Source of the DNA: Monomorium pharaonis
Taxonomy: Eukaryota > Arthropoda > Insecta > Hymenoptera > Formicidae
DNA: 64,000 bases
Assembly (NCBI RefSeq): GCF_013373865.1
Contig: NC_050475.1
Coordinates: 16,538,358-16,602,357 of the forward strand
Direction of reading: 5' to 3'
Both the position numbers and the translations under genes were made by a program. Shown piece after piece: positions 1 through 12,305 of this stretch (position 1 is the stretch's first letter; each line of letters starts with the position of its first letter). Under the pieces are notes generated by a model. That model did not search any database. It saw nothing but the letters and a program-made list of their open reading frames with translations, and had not been told where the DNA came from.

Positions 1-2201
1 ACGTAAAGTTGTTACGGAATAGAAATTTTATATAAATTATTAATGTTTCTATCAAATGATAGAACGAATACACTTTACGAATGCCAAATGCATATACGTT
101 TGATATAGCTACTACTATTTCACTGACGTAGGCATAAATTGTAGGTCTCTGCCCCCTTTCTGAGTTAGTAAGACCAAATGTAGTATTAAAATTTTCCGCA
201 TACCTATCCCGCTGGCACGTATATTACGTCGAACTCAGTTTCTTACGGATTGAACGTTCCGGCATTCACTAGGAAATTGGATACCTACGGATAGGCAAGA
301 AAACAACATAATTTACGAGTAACGCAGTTCGCGTCACAATATTTATTTCTTTTTCTGAAAATATTTTATCGAATATTTCGACAAAAAAACTCGAATGATC
401 CAGGGAAGTATCGTGCTTTTGTACACCTAATGAATATCGATACCGAGAAGTTTTTATTTGTAATTCTATGAAAGATACGGTGCTCGCGATATCGGGTTTT
501 ATATGTAGAATCATATTAGAAATGAATATTTGCACTAAAGCATTTTATTATTATACAACAGAAATAAACACCGCTTGTTCGATCTCTCAAAAAGTGGTCA
601 CTATAGCATTTACAATGTTGCCGAAAAGTATGTGTGTGTGTGTGCGCGCGCCTTATTTTTACCGTGAATTAAAGATCTAATTGCACCGTGCAATTATTTG
701 AATTAAAGCCGTTTGTCACTTTGTGACAATCAATTTCCCTGGTCACCCATTAAACTGAATGATTAAAAACCTTGCATACGTGATTATCATCGGATAATCA
801 CGTATGCAAGTGTTGTTAATTGCATACAGTTTATAATAAATATGTTATTTGTTTTACGAAAGAAGACAGATATCAAAAACTGTCGTGCGCAAAATATTTC
901 TTCTTGATTAGAAAAACTCATTAATTAGCAGTTTTTATTGATTTCTATTTAATACATTTTTATCTTTTGAAAATGATAAATTTTTTATAATAATATATTT
1001 TTAACACTAAATATTATTCTTTGAAGTGCGACATTTGTTATATATTTTTGATTACGTGTTTATACATGATTGTCTCTTGAGGGCTATTTAAAATGATAGA
1101 AAAATATTATGTTAAATATGTAATTAATGGATAGTATTTATATTCACATTTGATGAGTATATCAGAGAGTTACGATTGATAAAATTATGCAAATCGACGG
1201 AAGTCCGACATGAACGGGAAAGGAATGACAATCGTCTAATCGTGCAATAGCATTGAGCAATGGAGATGTTTACTAGTTACAACGTGCAAGGCGTTAATTA
1301 TTTCCAGCTAGTTGGCCGATGTTATAGTTGATTGACGCGACCACAGACACTGAATTAGAGTTCCTGGCGAGCGTCGGCCACCATGCGGAAATTGAATTTC
1401 GATGACAAGCGCGAAATATTAATGGCCGATGCGCCGTTACTCTACCGTTACATAATATCCATTCCAGCCTTCGCGCAATGGTAGAAATTGGGCGCAATTG
1501 TGGAATAATTGCGCATAATGGTTCTACGAAAATATTACCGACTCATTGAACCGGCGTGCACGTTTGCGCGTTAAAGCGCGAGAAGCGTTTGCCGCGAAGA
1601 GAATTGCAGATGTCAGCATTACTCTTCGCCCAAAATTCGTACGAATATTCGCGCGAAGATATAATCGCGAAAAATGGACAACTATAGTAACATTGATCTA
1701 TTTCAAATATCACTCATTTACAATTAAGCTTTATTTACAGTTAAGCTAGATATTTATGATATTTTTTAATTACTTTGAAAATATTTACAACGCTCGAAAA
1801 AGAATTTAAATTGTAAATAACTATTTTTGTAGATATGAACTTATTGAACAAATAAATAAAGCCTTTTATTCCAATTTATATATAACATTGAAAATTTAAA
1901 TCTGAAACTTCCTTATATATTTGTGAAAGTTATATTTGTGATAAAGGCAAAAAATACAGAGTATTTTACAGTGGATATGACTTACTAAAAATGCATTGTA
2001 GATGTTTTTTTTATGTAATTTTTATTCTAATATATAACTCTAATATCTACTACTAGTTATATATTTAATATTTCAGTCAAAAAATATTTTATACATATTA
2101 TACAACAACATAAAATAAACTTATATATCATTGCCGAAATTAATTAATTCCACAAAAAACTGTACCAAGTAAATAAATAAATAAAATACAATATTACTTA
2201 C
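1..2201. other. AT-rich non-coding, probable intron or flank of the minus-strand gene
   Basis: Mostly AT-rich with a perfect hairpin at 771 and a more GC-balanced block at about 1180-1700. I see no exon with convincing splice signals. The balanced block could be a conserved regulatory element. Confidence 0.5.
771..810. repeat. Perfect 18-base hairpin with 4-base loop
   Basis: CTTGCATACGTGATTATC, the loop ATCG, then the exact reverse complement. It contains ACGTGAT. It could be a small foldback element or an RNA hairpin; 18-base arms are shorter than a typical microRNA precursor. Confidence 0.7.
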
Positions 2202-2338
2202 TTTGAGGTTGCTGTGCTGTCGCTCGATGCTTCCCGAGCCTCTTCCTCCTCTGTTGCTCCACTGTTGTTCCACTGTTGCTGGTTCTTCGTGGCACATGCA
2301 CAACACTCGCTGTCGAAAACATACTTCACTCCGTCGCA
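2202..2338 (-). CDS. Candidate internal exon of the minus-strand gene, Cys-rich then acidic/Ser-rich
   Basis: On the minus strand TAATGTTTCAG gives an acceptor and the segment ends CTCAAA before a perfect GTAAGT donor, 137 bases later. It is a GC-balanced island in very AT-rich flanks, which supports an exon. Two frames are open. Entered in phase 0 it reads CDGVKYVFDSECCACATKN, then a Gln/Asn/Glu/Ser-rich tail (EEEEAREASSDSTATSK), which has the composition of a real protein and four clustered cysteines. Entered in phase 1, matching the 10804 donor directly, it reads RRSEVCFRQRVLCMCHEEPA and then an Arg/Gly-rich tail. I favour phase 0, joined after a candidate exon at 7.6 kb, but cannot decide. 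I do not recognise a family. Confidence 0.35.
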
Positions 2339-5300
2339 CTGAAACATTACATAAAATACGATTAATAAAGTTAATGGCTCGAGTTATTGACTAATTAGAA
2401 TATGACAAACTGTTGAACGTGAAAACCCGATTACAAAATATATAATCAAAATACAATATTATGGTAATACATCTCGATTGCATAAATTTTCCGAAAGAAA
2501 AATGTGTTATTAAACAATAGTGTATCACGACTTTTACATTTCGGTTGATTTCAATTATATCATTCCGTGTTCTAAAAAAAATTCCAAAGTATGTAATAAG
2601 CAATAAATATATACAAGTAAAAAATAAATATTGATAAAATAAATATAAACAAGCGAAAAAATTTAAGCGCGACGCGACATATACATTCAATCCTATATGT
2701 AATTATTTTAAAAGCGGTTTAAATTAAAAACCATTAAAAAAGCGATTAGCACATGTTATACTGAAATAATTAATCTTATCTCTCTTATTGCGATTTTTAT
2801 TTATTCTGAGTAAGTAAATCGTCAAAATATCCATCTCAGTAAATATTCGTCGTTTTGGTATACGTCTACGAACTGTTATAATCACGTCCGATCACGAGTT
2901 ATCAATCGTAGGAAGTAATCGCGAATCTTGAGAAACAACACAAAAAGAGATTTTTGCTGCTACCTGTTTAATCTATTATGCAAATGATAGTATGGTAACT
3001 TCGAGTAATCATAACGCGCCGTAAGTACGATAACTGTTCTCCATGCACACAACACAAACCCGAAGACCACCATAACACAAACACCAAGTCACGAAAAATT
3101 CAAGAACAGGCGTCTAACGTTTTCTAACAGTTCCAAAATATTCAGTTATCACGCTATAAAATTTACGTTAAATATTTCTATTCCTTTCTTATTACTTTTC
3201 TTATTACTTTTAATGAACAGATTATTGCACAGATTACATTTCGTATTAAATTAATTAATATTATTGAATATAACAATTAATCATTTAAATGTAAAATTCT
3301 CAAAAAAATTGTAATAATATTATTACTTAACTTCTAGTTCAGCAAACGTTTTTAAAATTTGATTGATATGTTTATATATTATATATTTTCAATAACAAGT
3401 TGTTTAATTGTGGTATTCATATTATTAAATGTTTTTTCAAATAAAAATATAAAAAATTTATATATTGCTTTTAAAGAAAAAATTGTTAAATTTAATTATT
3501 ATATCTAATATTTGTTTGCAAAATAAAATTTTGTTTTAATTCTTCGTTTATTTTTCGCAAAATAAAATTTTAATTCTTGAATGTTTGTTCAAATTACAAA
3601 AATCTTTAATAAATATTTCTAAAAAATAGCTTTTTTAATAATTTTATGTAAAAAATAAAATGATAAATGTATAATAAATAAATTATTGTTATGTCCAGCC
3701 TTATAGGATAAATTTTCGTTTCCATCAATAAAAGAATATTCAAGAAAAGAAGGTGAGCCAGGGAAAGATGCAACAAACTTAGCTCCCGCAGGTACACAAT
3801 AAAAAGGATAAGTGTCTCAGGTCAAACGCATTTTTTGTGACCGGAAAATGTGGGATAGCGTCTAATCTCCGTTTCTAGGATTTTTAGACACTGTCTCAGC
3901 ATAAGACTCCAATTCTATTTATCAATCATTACTAAAGTTTGTTGGTTTTAAATATGACAACCGAGTGAACCAGCGTAGTTTTTGAATCATTAATTATAAC
4001 CGTTAATGATTTCCTTTTACTTCGATTGTCAGCGGATAAGGGAAATCGTAAAATCTACCGAATGTAACAATTACAATTTTAATAAATACAAACATGAAAT
4101 TAAATTATTCCAAAAAACATAATAATTACAATCATATTCTACATTTATAAAAATCGCTGTTTTATTTTTTTTAAATATATTAATTGAAAAAAGTAATAAT
4201 AATAATAAAAATATCCATACATATCTTTTACAACAATTAAATATTGTTTTTCAAATAATTATGCAATTAGATTCATTCTTCTAAAATGCAATAATAATTA
4301 ATCAATTAATCAAATTAATTAATGCAATAATAAAAGCATTATAAAAAAATAATAAATTTCTATTAATAAACATTTAAAATAACTTGTATGCAATAGTACT
4401 TGTATTGCAATTCAATTATTATTGGCAAGATAATATCTTTAGTAGACACAATAAAGGCAAAAGAAAGAAAAGGGAAAACGGATGTCTATGGTACGGAATT
4501 ACACGAATGTTTTCAACAAGTGTCAGCTTCAATAAAAATACATTTACAAGACTGTAACTTTAATATTTGATTCTGCTTAAATAGCGATAGGAGAAGATAT
4601 TATGAAAGTTTTACGGCAACTTTGATCTTTATCCATTTATTCTTACCATTGTTTAAATATTATCAAAGCTACGAGTAAGTGCAACGACTTTAAAATTCGT
4701 ATCTTCCCGCAATGATATGTTCTTTCTGTATCTCTATTTAATATTCGCCTTGATCGCGACATGCTTCGGTAGCGGCATTACATTACGGAATTTCTATTCG
4801 CTCGCGAAGAAGAAAAATTATCGCACAATTTTTTCCTCGAGAACTCGTTTGCATACTTTTGCCGATGGCAAAATCCGTTTAGTAATCCTCAGACAATACA
4901 CCCCCTCGTCTAGGACAATCAAGTATAAACAGGCAATCAGGTTTGGTCTCAAATTCGAAATAGAAAGATAAATAAGTTGATAGGATAATGCTAATTGCGA
5001 TACCGAGAGCACCTACTGCGTTAAAGAGATAACAAGGAGTCTATTAGCGTAACGAAGCCGAGTAGCCAAATCCATTTTTGCACGAAGTTTCGTCGCGCGC
5101 AATAATGAATGCTAATGCAATTACGCGACGCACATGTTCCTGTCAATTATGAGACTTTAAATTGTTTCGAGGCGTACTAAGAACGTTCCACTCATGTTGA
5201 TATAACGTGATTCGCACGCTTAGCGTTTTGCAAAAATTGCAAAAAAAACCTTGAATAATTACGAGGTTAAAACCAATTGAGAAGTCAAGTGTTAAGTCAA

Positions 5301-6987
5301 TTGAGCAAAAAAATAAATTTAACAATGTTGTAGAAATCAATAAATTATAATGAAAAACACAACAGGATTAAATATGTTAAAATTTCATAAATTTGTATAT
5401 ATGTATATATAATTATTTTATTATATCATTAATTACGGATGCTTTTTTCTAACTTGATATTTTTAAACTCAATATTTATTAAAAGGAAAAAGGCTAAATC
5501 TTTAATGTATATCTTTAATATATATATTTTTTTATGTATATAAAACGTATTATTTCTTTAAATATTTAAAGATGTAGTTTTAAAATAATAGAATTGCTCG
5601 AAGTAATCAGTTCTGTAATAAATAAGCAGTATCAAATAAAAATGATAACAGAAAAATAAAAATAATCTAAATATATTTTTCTTACGTATCTTATATATCC
5701 GGTAAACTGATAGCAGCGTAGAGGAGCTTCGTGATCAAAGTAATAGATAAGTATTACTGTAACATGAATCTACATTGATTGGACAGCGTTCATTTGATTA
5801 CAGTAATAACCCGCACAGGATATGACATTTGAATCGCGTAAATTGAAAGGTTTTTCGCAAACAAGTTGTAAATTGAAGGTCTTCGTTACATTTCGTTAAT
5901 GTCGTAAGCCGCATCATGCATTTCTTGTTATGTTGCATAAAACGTTTTAGAGATTTATAAGTAAAAATTCTCTCGCTAACAATAAATACATAAAATTGCA
6001 AATTTTTGGTCTATTAAATTCATAAATAACCAAATTGCTAAATCATCATTTATTTAAGCTCATATAATGTATATAAATCAATCTTCTTTTAAAATGCTAT
6101 AATTCAATATTTAAATATTATAGCAAATTATAAGAGAGAGAAGCTTAAAAGTCGTGCATTCTTGTTAACAACTTGTGTTAACAAAGTAATCGGTCTCAAT
6201 CTTGTCAAAAATTTCTTGTCAATAGTAAAAGTATGCATTTGTTAATATTTTATTTTCTAGAAAGACAGAATATTATATACAAATTAACTAATAAAGTAAT
6301 GGGTCTTTTAATATTCATTGAGTACTCAAGCATGTGTTTATACAAACATGTAAATCGGCTTGCCGTTAGTTAGGGGATCAACATTTACCAGCATCAGCTA
6401 CTGTCGTTGCAGCTCGTTACACTAGATTGTGTTGACGGTATTTAGAACGTTACTCTTGCATCTTCATAGACAATATTTTTACAATCACTAGCAATAATGT
6501 TTTTTTTTTATACAAAAATAAATAAAAATACAAATTGAGATAAATATAAAAATCGAGAAACAATTTTTGTTTAAAGAATCAAGCTCTCAAACTATTTTTG
6601 TTTAAAAAAATTCCTAATATTTTCTTACAGCAATACAAATGTGTGTAAAGATTAATCATTTTGTACATATGCTACAAGATTTGAATATTTTGATAAAAAC
6701 GTGAACTATCAAGATAATCATCGATTAAGCAAAAAATTATGTCACTGACGGAACTTTTTGACATATTGCATCAACAAATGCTGCAGCGTTAGAAATAAAG
6801 CACATTCATACAAGCATGTAATTCAAATAATTAATAATTAAAGAATTATTATTTATCAGCTAAAATCTGTTATCCTTGCGGTATAATATTAGTCTTACTG
6901 TCAAACTACTTTTGTCGCAAATGATAAGAAAACACGAAATACGAAAAAAAAATTGGATTTTACAAAAAGTATGTTTAAGAGAATGCG
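2339..6987. other. AT-rich intron-like sequence
   Basis: Very AT-rich with no exon that I can support. ORFs here are chance openings. Confidence 0.5.
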
Positions 6988-7276
6988 AGCCGGTTACTCG
7001 GACTTCTTGGTAAACTTATTTATCAAGTAAATATAAATTTGTCTTTATTTATTTAGCAAAAAATAAAGATAGACACATGCTTATCTGATAGGTAAGTTTA
7101 CCAAAAATCCTTATACAAATGGACAGTATATTAAATTGGATAGTAATTAATACTTATTTTAAGTATTAAGAGTACTGCTGTTAATATTTTTAATACCTAA
7201 AATAAGTAATAATTACTGGCCAATTTAATACTGCTCAGTATTACATTTTTTATAAGAGAAGTTGGAACAATCGACT
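6988..7276. mobile_element. MITE copy 1 of a TTCTTGGTAAACTTA family, split by a second element
   Basis: The left arm (about 6988-7030, ACTTCTTGGTAAACTTATTT) pairs with the right arm (about 7081-7107, GATAGGTAAGTTTACCAA). The expected outer end of the right arm (AGTTGGAACAATCGACTC) appears only at about 7259-7276. The gap is filled by another palindromic element (7108-7258). The best reading is an insertion into the right terminal repeat. Confidence 0.6.
7108..7258. mobile_element. Palindromic MITE nested inside MITE copy 1
   Basis: Long inverted arms, about 7121-7169 and 7187-7239, share TTAAATTGG, AGTAATTA, TACTTATTTTA and GTATTAA. They extend outward to TCCTTATACAAATG and its imperfect complement near 7245-7258. 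It is AT-rich with no ORF. Confidence 0.65.
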
Positions 7277-7420
7277 CTAAGGGCCAGTTGTTCCAACTTC
7301 TTGGTAAACTTACCTACGAGGTAAGCATGTGTCTATCTTCATTTCTTTCTTAAATAAATAAAAACAAATATTTATCTGATAGGTAAGTTTACCAAGAAGT
7401 TGGATCAATTGATCTTAAAT
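7277..7420. mobile_element. MITE copy 2 of the TTCTTGGTAAACTTA family
   Basis: Inverted arms of about 45 bases (about 7277-7324 and 7371-7420) share CCAACTTCTTGGTAAACTTA and its complement TAAGTTTACCAAGAAGTTGG with almost no mismatches across the core. It abuts the right end of copy 1, giving two family members head to tail. Confidence 0.7.
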
Positions 7421-7629
7421 GAGTTAATTTTATGGAATATGGAATGGCATACGGGAGAAATGAATTATACAATAAATGGATGATTTGAGAATTGTAACTT
7501 AGCTTTACGAGAAGCAAATAGTACCCACCACGATGTCGAATTCGTCTGTCCATTAATACAATTACACATACGCATATGCGGATCCACAACTATCGTCAAC
7601 TCGATTACTTGATTCCATAGGCAGCATAC

Positions 7630-7726
7630 CTTCTGATGGAGAAACGGCGCTACCGAGACCACATATTGAAACTTCACCCCTAAAAGATTGTAGACCGCGA
7701 CCAACGCTGCTCTAATGATAACGGGG
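7630..7726 (-). CDS. Candidate internal exon of the minus-strand gene
   Basis: Minus-strand sequence after a CTAG acceptor-like site (pyrimidine tract TTTTATCTTTTAC upstream) encodes SPVIIRAALVAVYNLLGVKF followed by QYVVSVAPFLHQK, and ends CAGAAG before a good donor, GTATGC. The peptide is hydrophobic, could form or border a membrane segment, and looks more protein-like than its surroundings. Entry is phase 2 and exit is phase 0. The exit phase fits the better-looking frame of the candidate exon at 2338-2202. The entry phase does not fit the 10804 donor directly, so at least one more exon would be needed between them; I could not find one with good splice signals. A second acceptor at 7711 is possible. 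It may be a chance opening. Confidence 0.22.
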
Positions 7727-7830
7727 CTAGCGATTTCACGTCACGGTGTAAAAGATAAAAGCGATTTTACCCAACAAAAACTGTCATGCAGATTTTGGAT
7801 AACTGAGCATTGGTTTCCGGGCACACAAAC

Positions 7831-8098
7831 GGAAAGAACAATTTTGCTAAAGTTTAATTAAAAATTTAGCTAGATACAGATCTGAAAATAACTTTGTTGC
7901 ATTATTGAAATAACTATATATGTTGGGCATTCAAGGGTGATGACTCAGAGTAATATTGCAAAATGTTTTAATATTCTAGCAACCAGCTTGTGCGTCCGTC
8001 ACAATTTATTTTGATGGAAAATAAAATTATTTTCAGATCTGTATCTTTCTAACTAAATTTTTAGTTATTTTGACGAAATCATTCTTTTTGAACTAAAA
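7831..8098. mobile_element. MITE-like element with long terminal inverted repeats
   Basis: The left arm (about 7838-7895) and right arm (about 8028-8095) are inverted copies sharing ATACAGATCTGAAAATAA, AAAAATTTAG(C/T)TAG and an outer AAAGAA-ATTT block. The interior is about 130 bases and non-coding. I could not fix the outermost bases or a target duplication. Confidence 0.65.
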
Positions 8099-10803
8099 TT
8101 AAAACGATTTGACAAGAAGTAATGATATTAGTTAATATCATTCTCGATATATCAATATATTCTTGAATTCCTTATTTTTATTTCTTTGTATTTTATATTC
8201 TTGATTCTTGACTCAGAACTTATGTATATTTTATTTCGTCACACACACACACAACATGACATGTTCACCCACATACACAACTGTCTCAAACTGAAATTTT
8301 AGAATTTTGATATCAAATATCGTTATTAACGCCTGTGTATCCAATTTCGTTGTAATCCATTATATAAACAAGGTTTTTTTTTAAATATTCCATTTTTTGT
8401 TTTTTATCGTTATATTTATATTTATATTTCTGATGAAAAAAAGAATTTTGAACACATATTCTGGTTTTTTCGACTGTTATCCCAGCTGTGTATGCAAAAA
8501 ATATTATTACTGTGATAGATTTCAAAGAAATTCTGCAATACTGGTCTACTATCTGTTATTAAAACATTCTCGTCAAAACGTACAACAATATCAATAACGT
8601 CGCAGAAAGAGTATGAAACCGTGCATCTCGTGAGTTGCTTGGCTTTGAAGTTTCTTCATTCCGTTTTGCCGCGTATTCAGAAAGTTTTGGTTTAACGCGA
8701 TTTGTTTATTTTATGCAGCTTGTTGGAATTTGAAAAATATTTGCACGCTTAAATACTCTTTCCTTTATTTTACATTATGATTTTATCATGACTGCATCAA
8801 AACAAATTTAAACTGCATTGCACAAATCCGACCAAGCGCATAATTTCGAATTTCAACGATAGTTATTATTTTCATACATACAAATAATAATTAAAAAATA
8901 GTTTTTATATTTCTTGTTATTACACACATAGAGCGTAAAAGATAGTCATTTTTTTTATTATCAAAATTAAAATTATTGCAAATAACAGTGGTTGCATAAA
9001 AATAAAAAATGTGGAAAAAAAAATACTAGGCAGATTCATTTGAACTTTATGACGTACAAATGACGTAATCGCAATTAAACAGCTTTTCCCTTTTTCTTTA
9101 TTCCGAAAATAGCAATCTGCTTCAGTCACCGCAGATTGAAATGTGGGCAAAAACCTAAGCCGACACAATTTCGATGGATGTGCGCTCAAAAGGACGCACG
9201 TGCGTCCGTGCTCGTGAACGCATTCACATGCAAATGACAGACGCGGCGGGATGCAACGACGGTAGTTCCGTGACAACCGGGAGATCGCGATCAACATTCC
9301 TTTTACCTGTTACACGTCGCGGGTAAACCTTCCACCCCGAGGCATCTCCGTTGTTGCAGTATCGGTTGCGGCAGCAATCGCCGCCGGCGCGCGGTGCGGT
9401 GAAATGCCGCCGCCGCCCGACTCGTCGGTCGTATCGGTCACGTGCGTCGCCGTACCGTAACCGTGGAATCGTTTTCGCGGCGAACGATATCGTGCACACA
9501 AACGGGCAAGCATCGATCCTCCGCCTCATTGTTGTTGCGCGGAATACAATCGCGTAACCGGGCGCGTGCCCGCGCGAAAGCACGCGCGTCCGTTATCGCT
9601 CGTTTCTCGTCGCGCGTTGGTTAACCTGCGCTACGCGCACGTTGTGTACATACGCCTTCTTGACGCACGTATCTTTACCCTCCTTTCCCGGACTTTATAC
9701 GCGACGCGATAACGACGAGCGACCGGTGGCCGAGCAATTCGCTGAGCTGAATCGCGTTCACGTAACCCGAGAGCGTTCAGCTCGAACACGAACCATTCGA
9801 TTTCGATTAGCCTTATCGCGATACCTCCAATTTCCCTTCTTTCAAGTTTGAAAATATTAAAGACGGCCTCGTTACGTGCATTTTCCAGGCCGTGGCCTCA
9901 AAAGATGCGCGCTCGTTCGCGTATAATGTTGGCTTGTACACAGACCCCGTTCAGATTATGAGTCAACTTCCTGCAAAGTGCTTTAAAGAAACGCGGCTAT
10001 CTCGCCGCATCGCCTTTTCCCTGGCATTTACTGTTTTACACAAAATTTTAAGAAGTTAAAGATAAATTCAGCGATTAAGCTCTCGAGTTGGAGAGGCATC
10101 TTCTCTCTTAATAAAATATTTATATCTAGCGACTTTTCGCCTCTATTGACGAAGTGCGTGCACAAAATGTAAACGAAAAGAGCAGTACCTTTATTCAATT
10201 AGTTTAGATTTTTAATTATTTATCGTAAGTAAACGCGATGAGCAGTATTAAATATTGTTTACTCATGTGTACGCAGATGAAGAAGGTGCTTGTTTTTGCT
10301 CGAAAAAAAGCGAAAAGACATCATTTTCTACCATTTTTAATACAATGTTAATTAAAATTACGTCACACGGAAAATGATTGAGTCTGAAACGTCGTGGTTA
10401 TTCCAATCGATATGTTACATACGTATTGATGGCTCACGGTGTGCGACACATCACGTTCGACGTTAAAAGCATAGATCAAGTATCTTAAAAAAATACTATA
10501 TTTTTACATGGGAAAAAAAATCACGTGCAAGTGCACGACCGTCCGATGTTTTCGCAGAATACACAAAACAAATCGCGGGGAGAGGTTATAATAAAAATTT
10601 TCACGTCACGGGTCTCGTCGAGATCCGATCGCCGGCGGGTTGATCGCGCCGCCTCGTCCGACAAGGGGAATCCCGCGGAATAACCGCAGATAGGAACAAT
10701 TGCGTTTCGGGCCGTTTCATACATCATCGCGATTATCTTTAAGCCTTTACGACAACGCGACAGATATAACGCGCGGGACGTAACACGGCGGAGTCGCACT
10801 CAC
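8099..10803. other. Probable first intron region of the minus-strand gene with a CpG-rich island
   Basis: AT-rich to about 9.1 kb, then a CpG-rich island at about 9.2-9.9 kb and AT-rich again to 10.5 kb. The island opens several overlapping ORFs on both strands, a sign of GC content. It could be an alternative promoter or hide a missing exon, but I see no good acceptor and donor pair. Confidence 0.45.
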
Positions 10804-10834
10804 CTTGTCCAAGTGTGATGTCCTGGGAGTCCAT
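10804..10834 (-). CDS. First coding exon of a divergent minus-strand gene (partial)
   Basis: On the minus strand an ATG in good context (GCCC before, G after) opens MDSQDITLGQ plus one base of a split codon. It is followed by a near-perfect donor (AAG, then GTGAGT). The leader is short, polar and acidic with no signal peptide, which suggests a cytoplasmic or nuclear protein. The exon lies in a CpG-rich island about 2.7 kb from the plus-strand start at 13531, pointing the other way, so the two genes look divergently transcribed. The intron is phase 1. An upstream in-frame opening on the minus strand is Arg/Ala-rich and reads like untranslated GC-rich leader. Too short to identify a family. Confidence 0.45.
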
Positions 10835-11670
10835 GGGCTGAGCGGAGATAAACGGATAACGTCGAGGGCGATTAGATCTACGGGCTGCCGAAGTAAGCGA
10901 CGCCGAGGTCGGCGCTGTCCGGGCCACTGCGAACCTAAATCGACGTCAGGTCGCCTGCGACGACGTCGCTTGGGTGCCGCGACACTACGCGCCCGATTTT
11001 AGCCCCCGCGCCCCCCGCGCCGATGAAACGCGCCACGACTAGCACGCGCGAATCACCGGTCCGCGCTCCCGGGAAAAAAAAACCTGCCACTCCGTCGCAC
11101 GCACGCACGCACCCGCCCACGCACACGCACACTTGGTGTCGCCTCGCCGTGGCGCGCACAATTCCACGATTCCTGGAATCTTTCCTGTCCCCGGAACGAC
11201 GACGAGGCCGACCACCATTTTCGTTTCGACTGGGCACTCACTTTGCGCCAAGTTCACGACACTCCGCGCCGTCCGTCCGTCCGTAATAATGCCGCGATCT
11301 CATTAAACGTATTTTTTCGTTACCGATAATACAAAGTCCCTGCGCGCGGAAATGAACGCCGGAACACGACGAGCCGCCTTACCGGAGAGGGGAAGGGGGG
11401 GGGGAACGTTAATTAACGTTTAGCCGATTGTACCTTTCGTTGCGTATTTATTCCGTAAGTCTCCCTTCCTTCCGCCGCTCCCTTTCCTCCTCCTGCCGCG
11501 CTGGAGGTTGCATCCCGCGTCGACTTGATGTAATCAAATATCGAACTTCTCAAAGTACATCGTTTCACGTCGCCGTTTCGCACTTTGCCCTACGCGAGAT
11601 ACGGTCGACAAAATTCATCGAGTAACACGAAACCGATTTAGTAAACGTCAGGCACGCGTATGCTAATTGA

Positions 11671-12305
11671 GAGCCTTCCTTTCGTGTCGCAACGGAAATC
11701 TTAAGCCTCGTCTACAGAAATCGCAAGCATCCAGCTTCGACTTGCGACAGCCAATGACTGTCGAGCTTTAACTTGAAACTAGGCGCTCGTTGGCTGTCGC
11801 AAGTCGCAACTGGCTGCTTGCGATTTCTGGCGCAGCCACATTCACAATGTTTCTCGTCACGTCGTCGGTCAGTTGATGTCGCCTGAAGGTTAGGTCGCGC
11901 TGTCCGTGTCGTCTCCCGTACTTTTCCCGTTCGGGGGGAGAGGGGGGGAGAGTCCGCTCGGAAAAATAGCGCTCGGAAGTGTCGAACGTGTCGACCGGAC
12001 GACTGGGGTGTGTTAATTAACTTGCACTCGATCACGAGCAATACGTCCCGTCGCGATCTTTCTCGCCGGACAGAGGTTTCCTTCTACTCGCGGTGGAGAC
12101 TGCGTCATTTACCTCACGTCGATTGCAACGTCAAGATATTTTTGCATCGAGAATTTCACGCGAAGGCCACGCGAGTAATCACGGAAGCAGGCTAAGTGTT
12201 TGATAACAATTTTTTGCTCGCACTCGCCGCGATAAATTCTACACGGGTGTGTCGCGTGAAGTTTTGCCGTTCGCGAATCGTACGAATTTTTTTCTACGTT
12301 ATTTC
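11671..12305. repeat. Tandem segmental duplication in the promoter region, copy A (with MITE)
   Basis: Copy A begins GAGCCTTCCTTTCGTGTCGC and matches copy B, which begins GAATCTTCCTTACGTGTCGC at 12306. Matching blocks occur in the same order: GCAGCC plus TTCAC and CTTCTCGTC-like blocks, CGCCTGAAGG, a 34-base core (11956-11989) with one mismatch to 12469-12502, GCATCG-GAATTTCA blocks, and GATAACAATTTTTT with CGCCGCGATAA. The offset between copies shrinks from about 531 to 439 bases through indels. Copy A holds the MITE at 11705-11836. Confidence 0.75.
11705..11836. mobile_element. MITE-like palindrome, GCCTCGTCTACA family
   Basis: The left arm (about 11710-11757) and right arm (about 11786-11834) are inverted copies sharing CAGAAATCGCAAGCA, GACTTGCGACAGCCAA and intervening bases, with few mismatches. 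The element is about 132 bases with no coding capacity. Its left terminus GCCTCGTCTACA is identical to one terminus of the element at 55742-55866. It interrupts copy A of the promoter duplication. Confidence 0.75.

Noticed and set aside
9224..9624. Cluster of overlapping ORFs on both strands
   Set aside because: A CpG-rich island opens nearly all frames. A GTAAAA donor-like site exists near 9305 on the minus strand, but the frame before it ends in a stop or lacks an acceptor.
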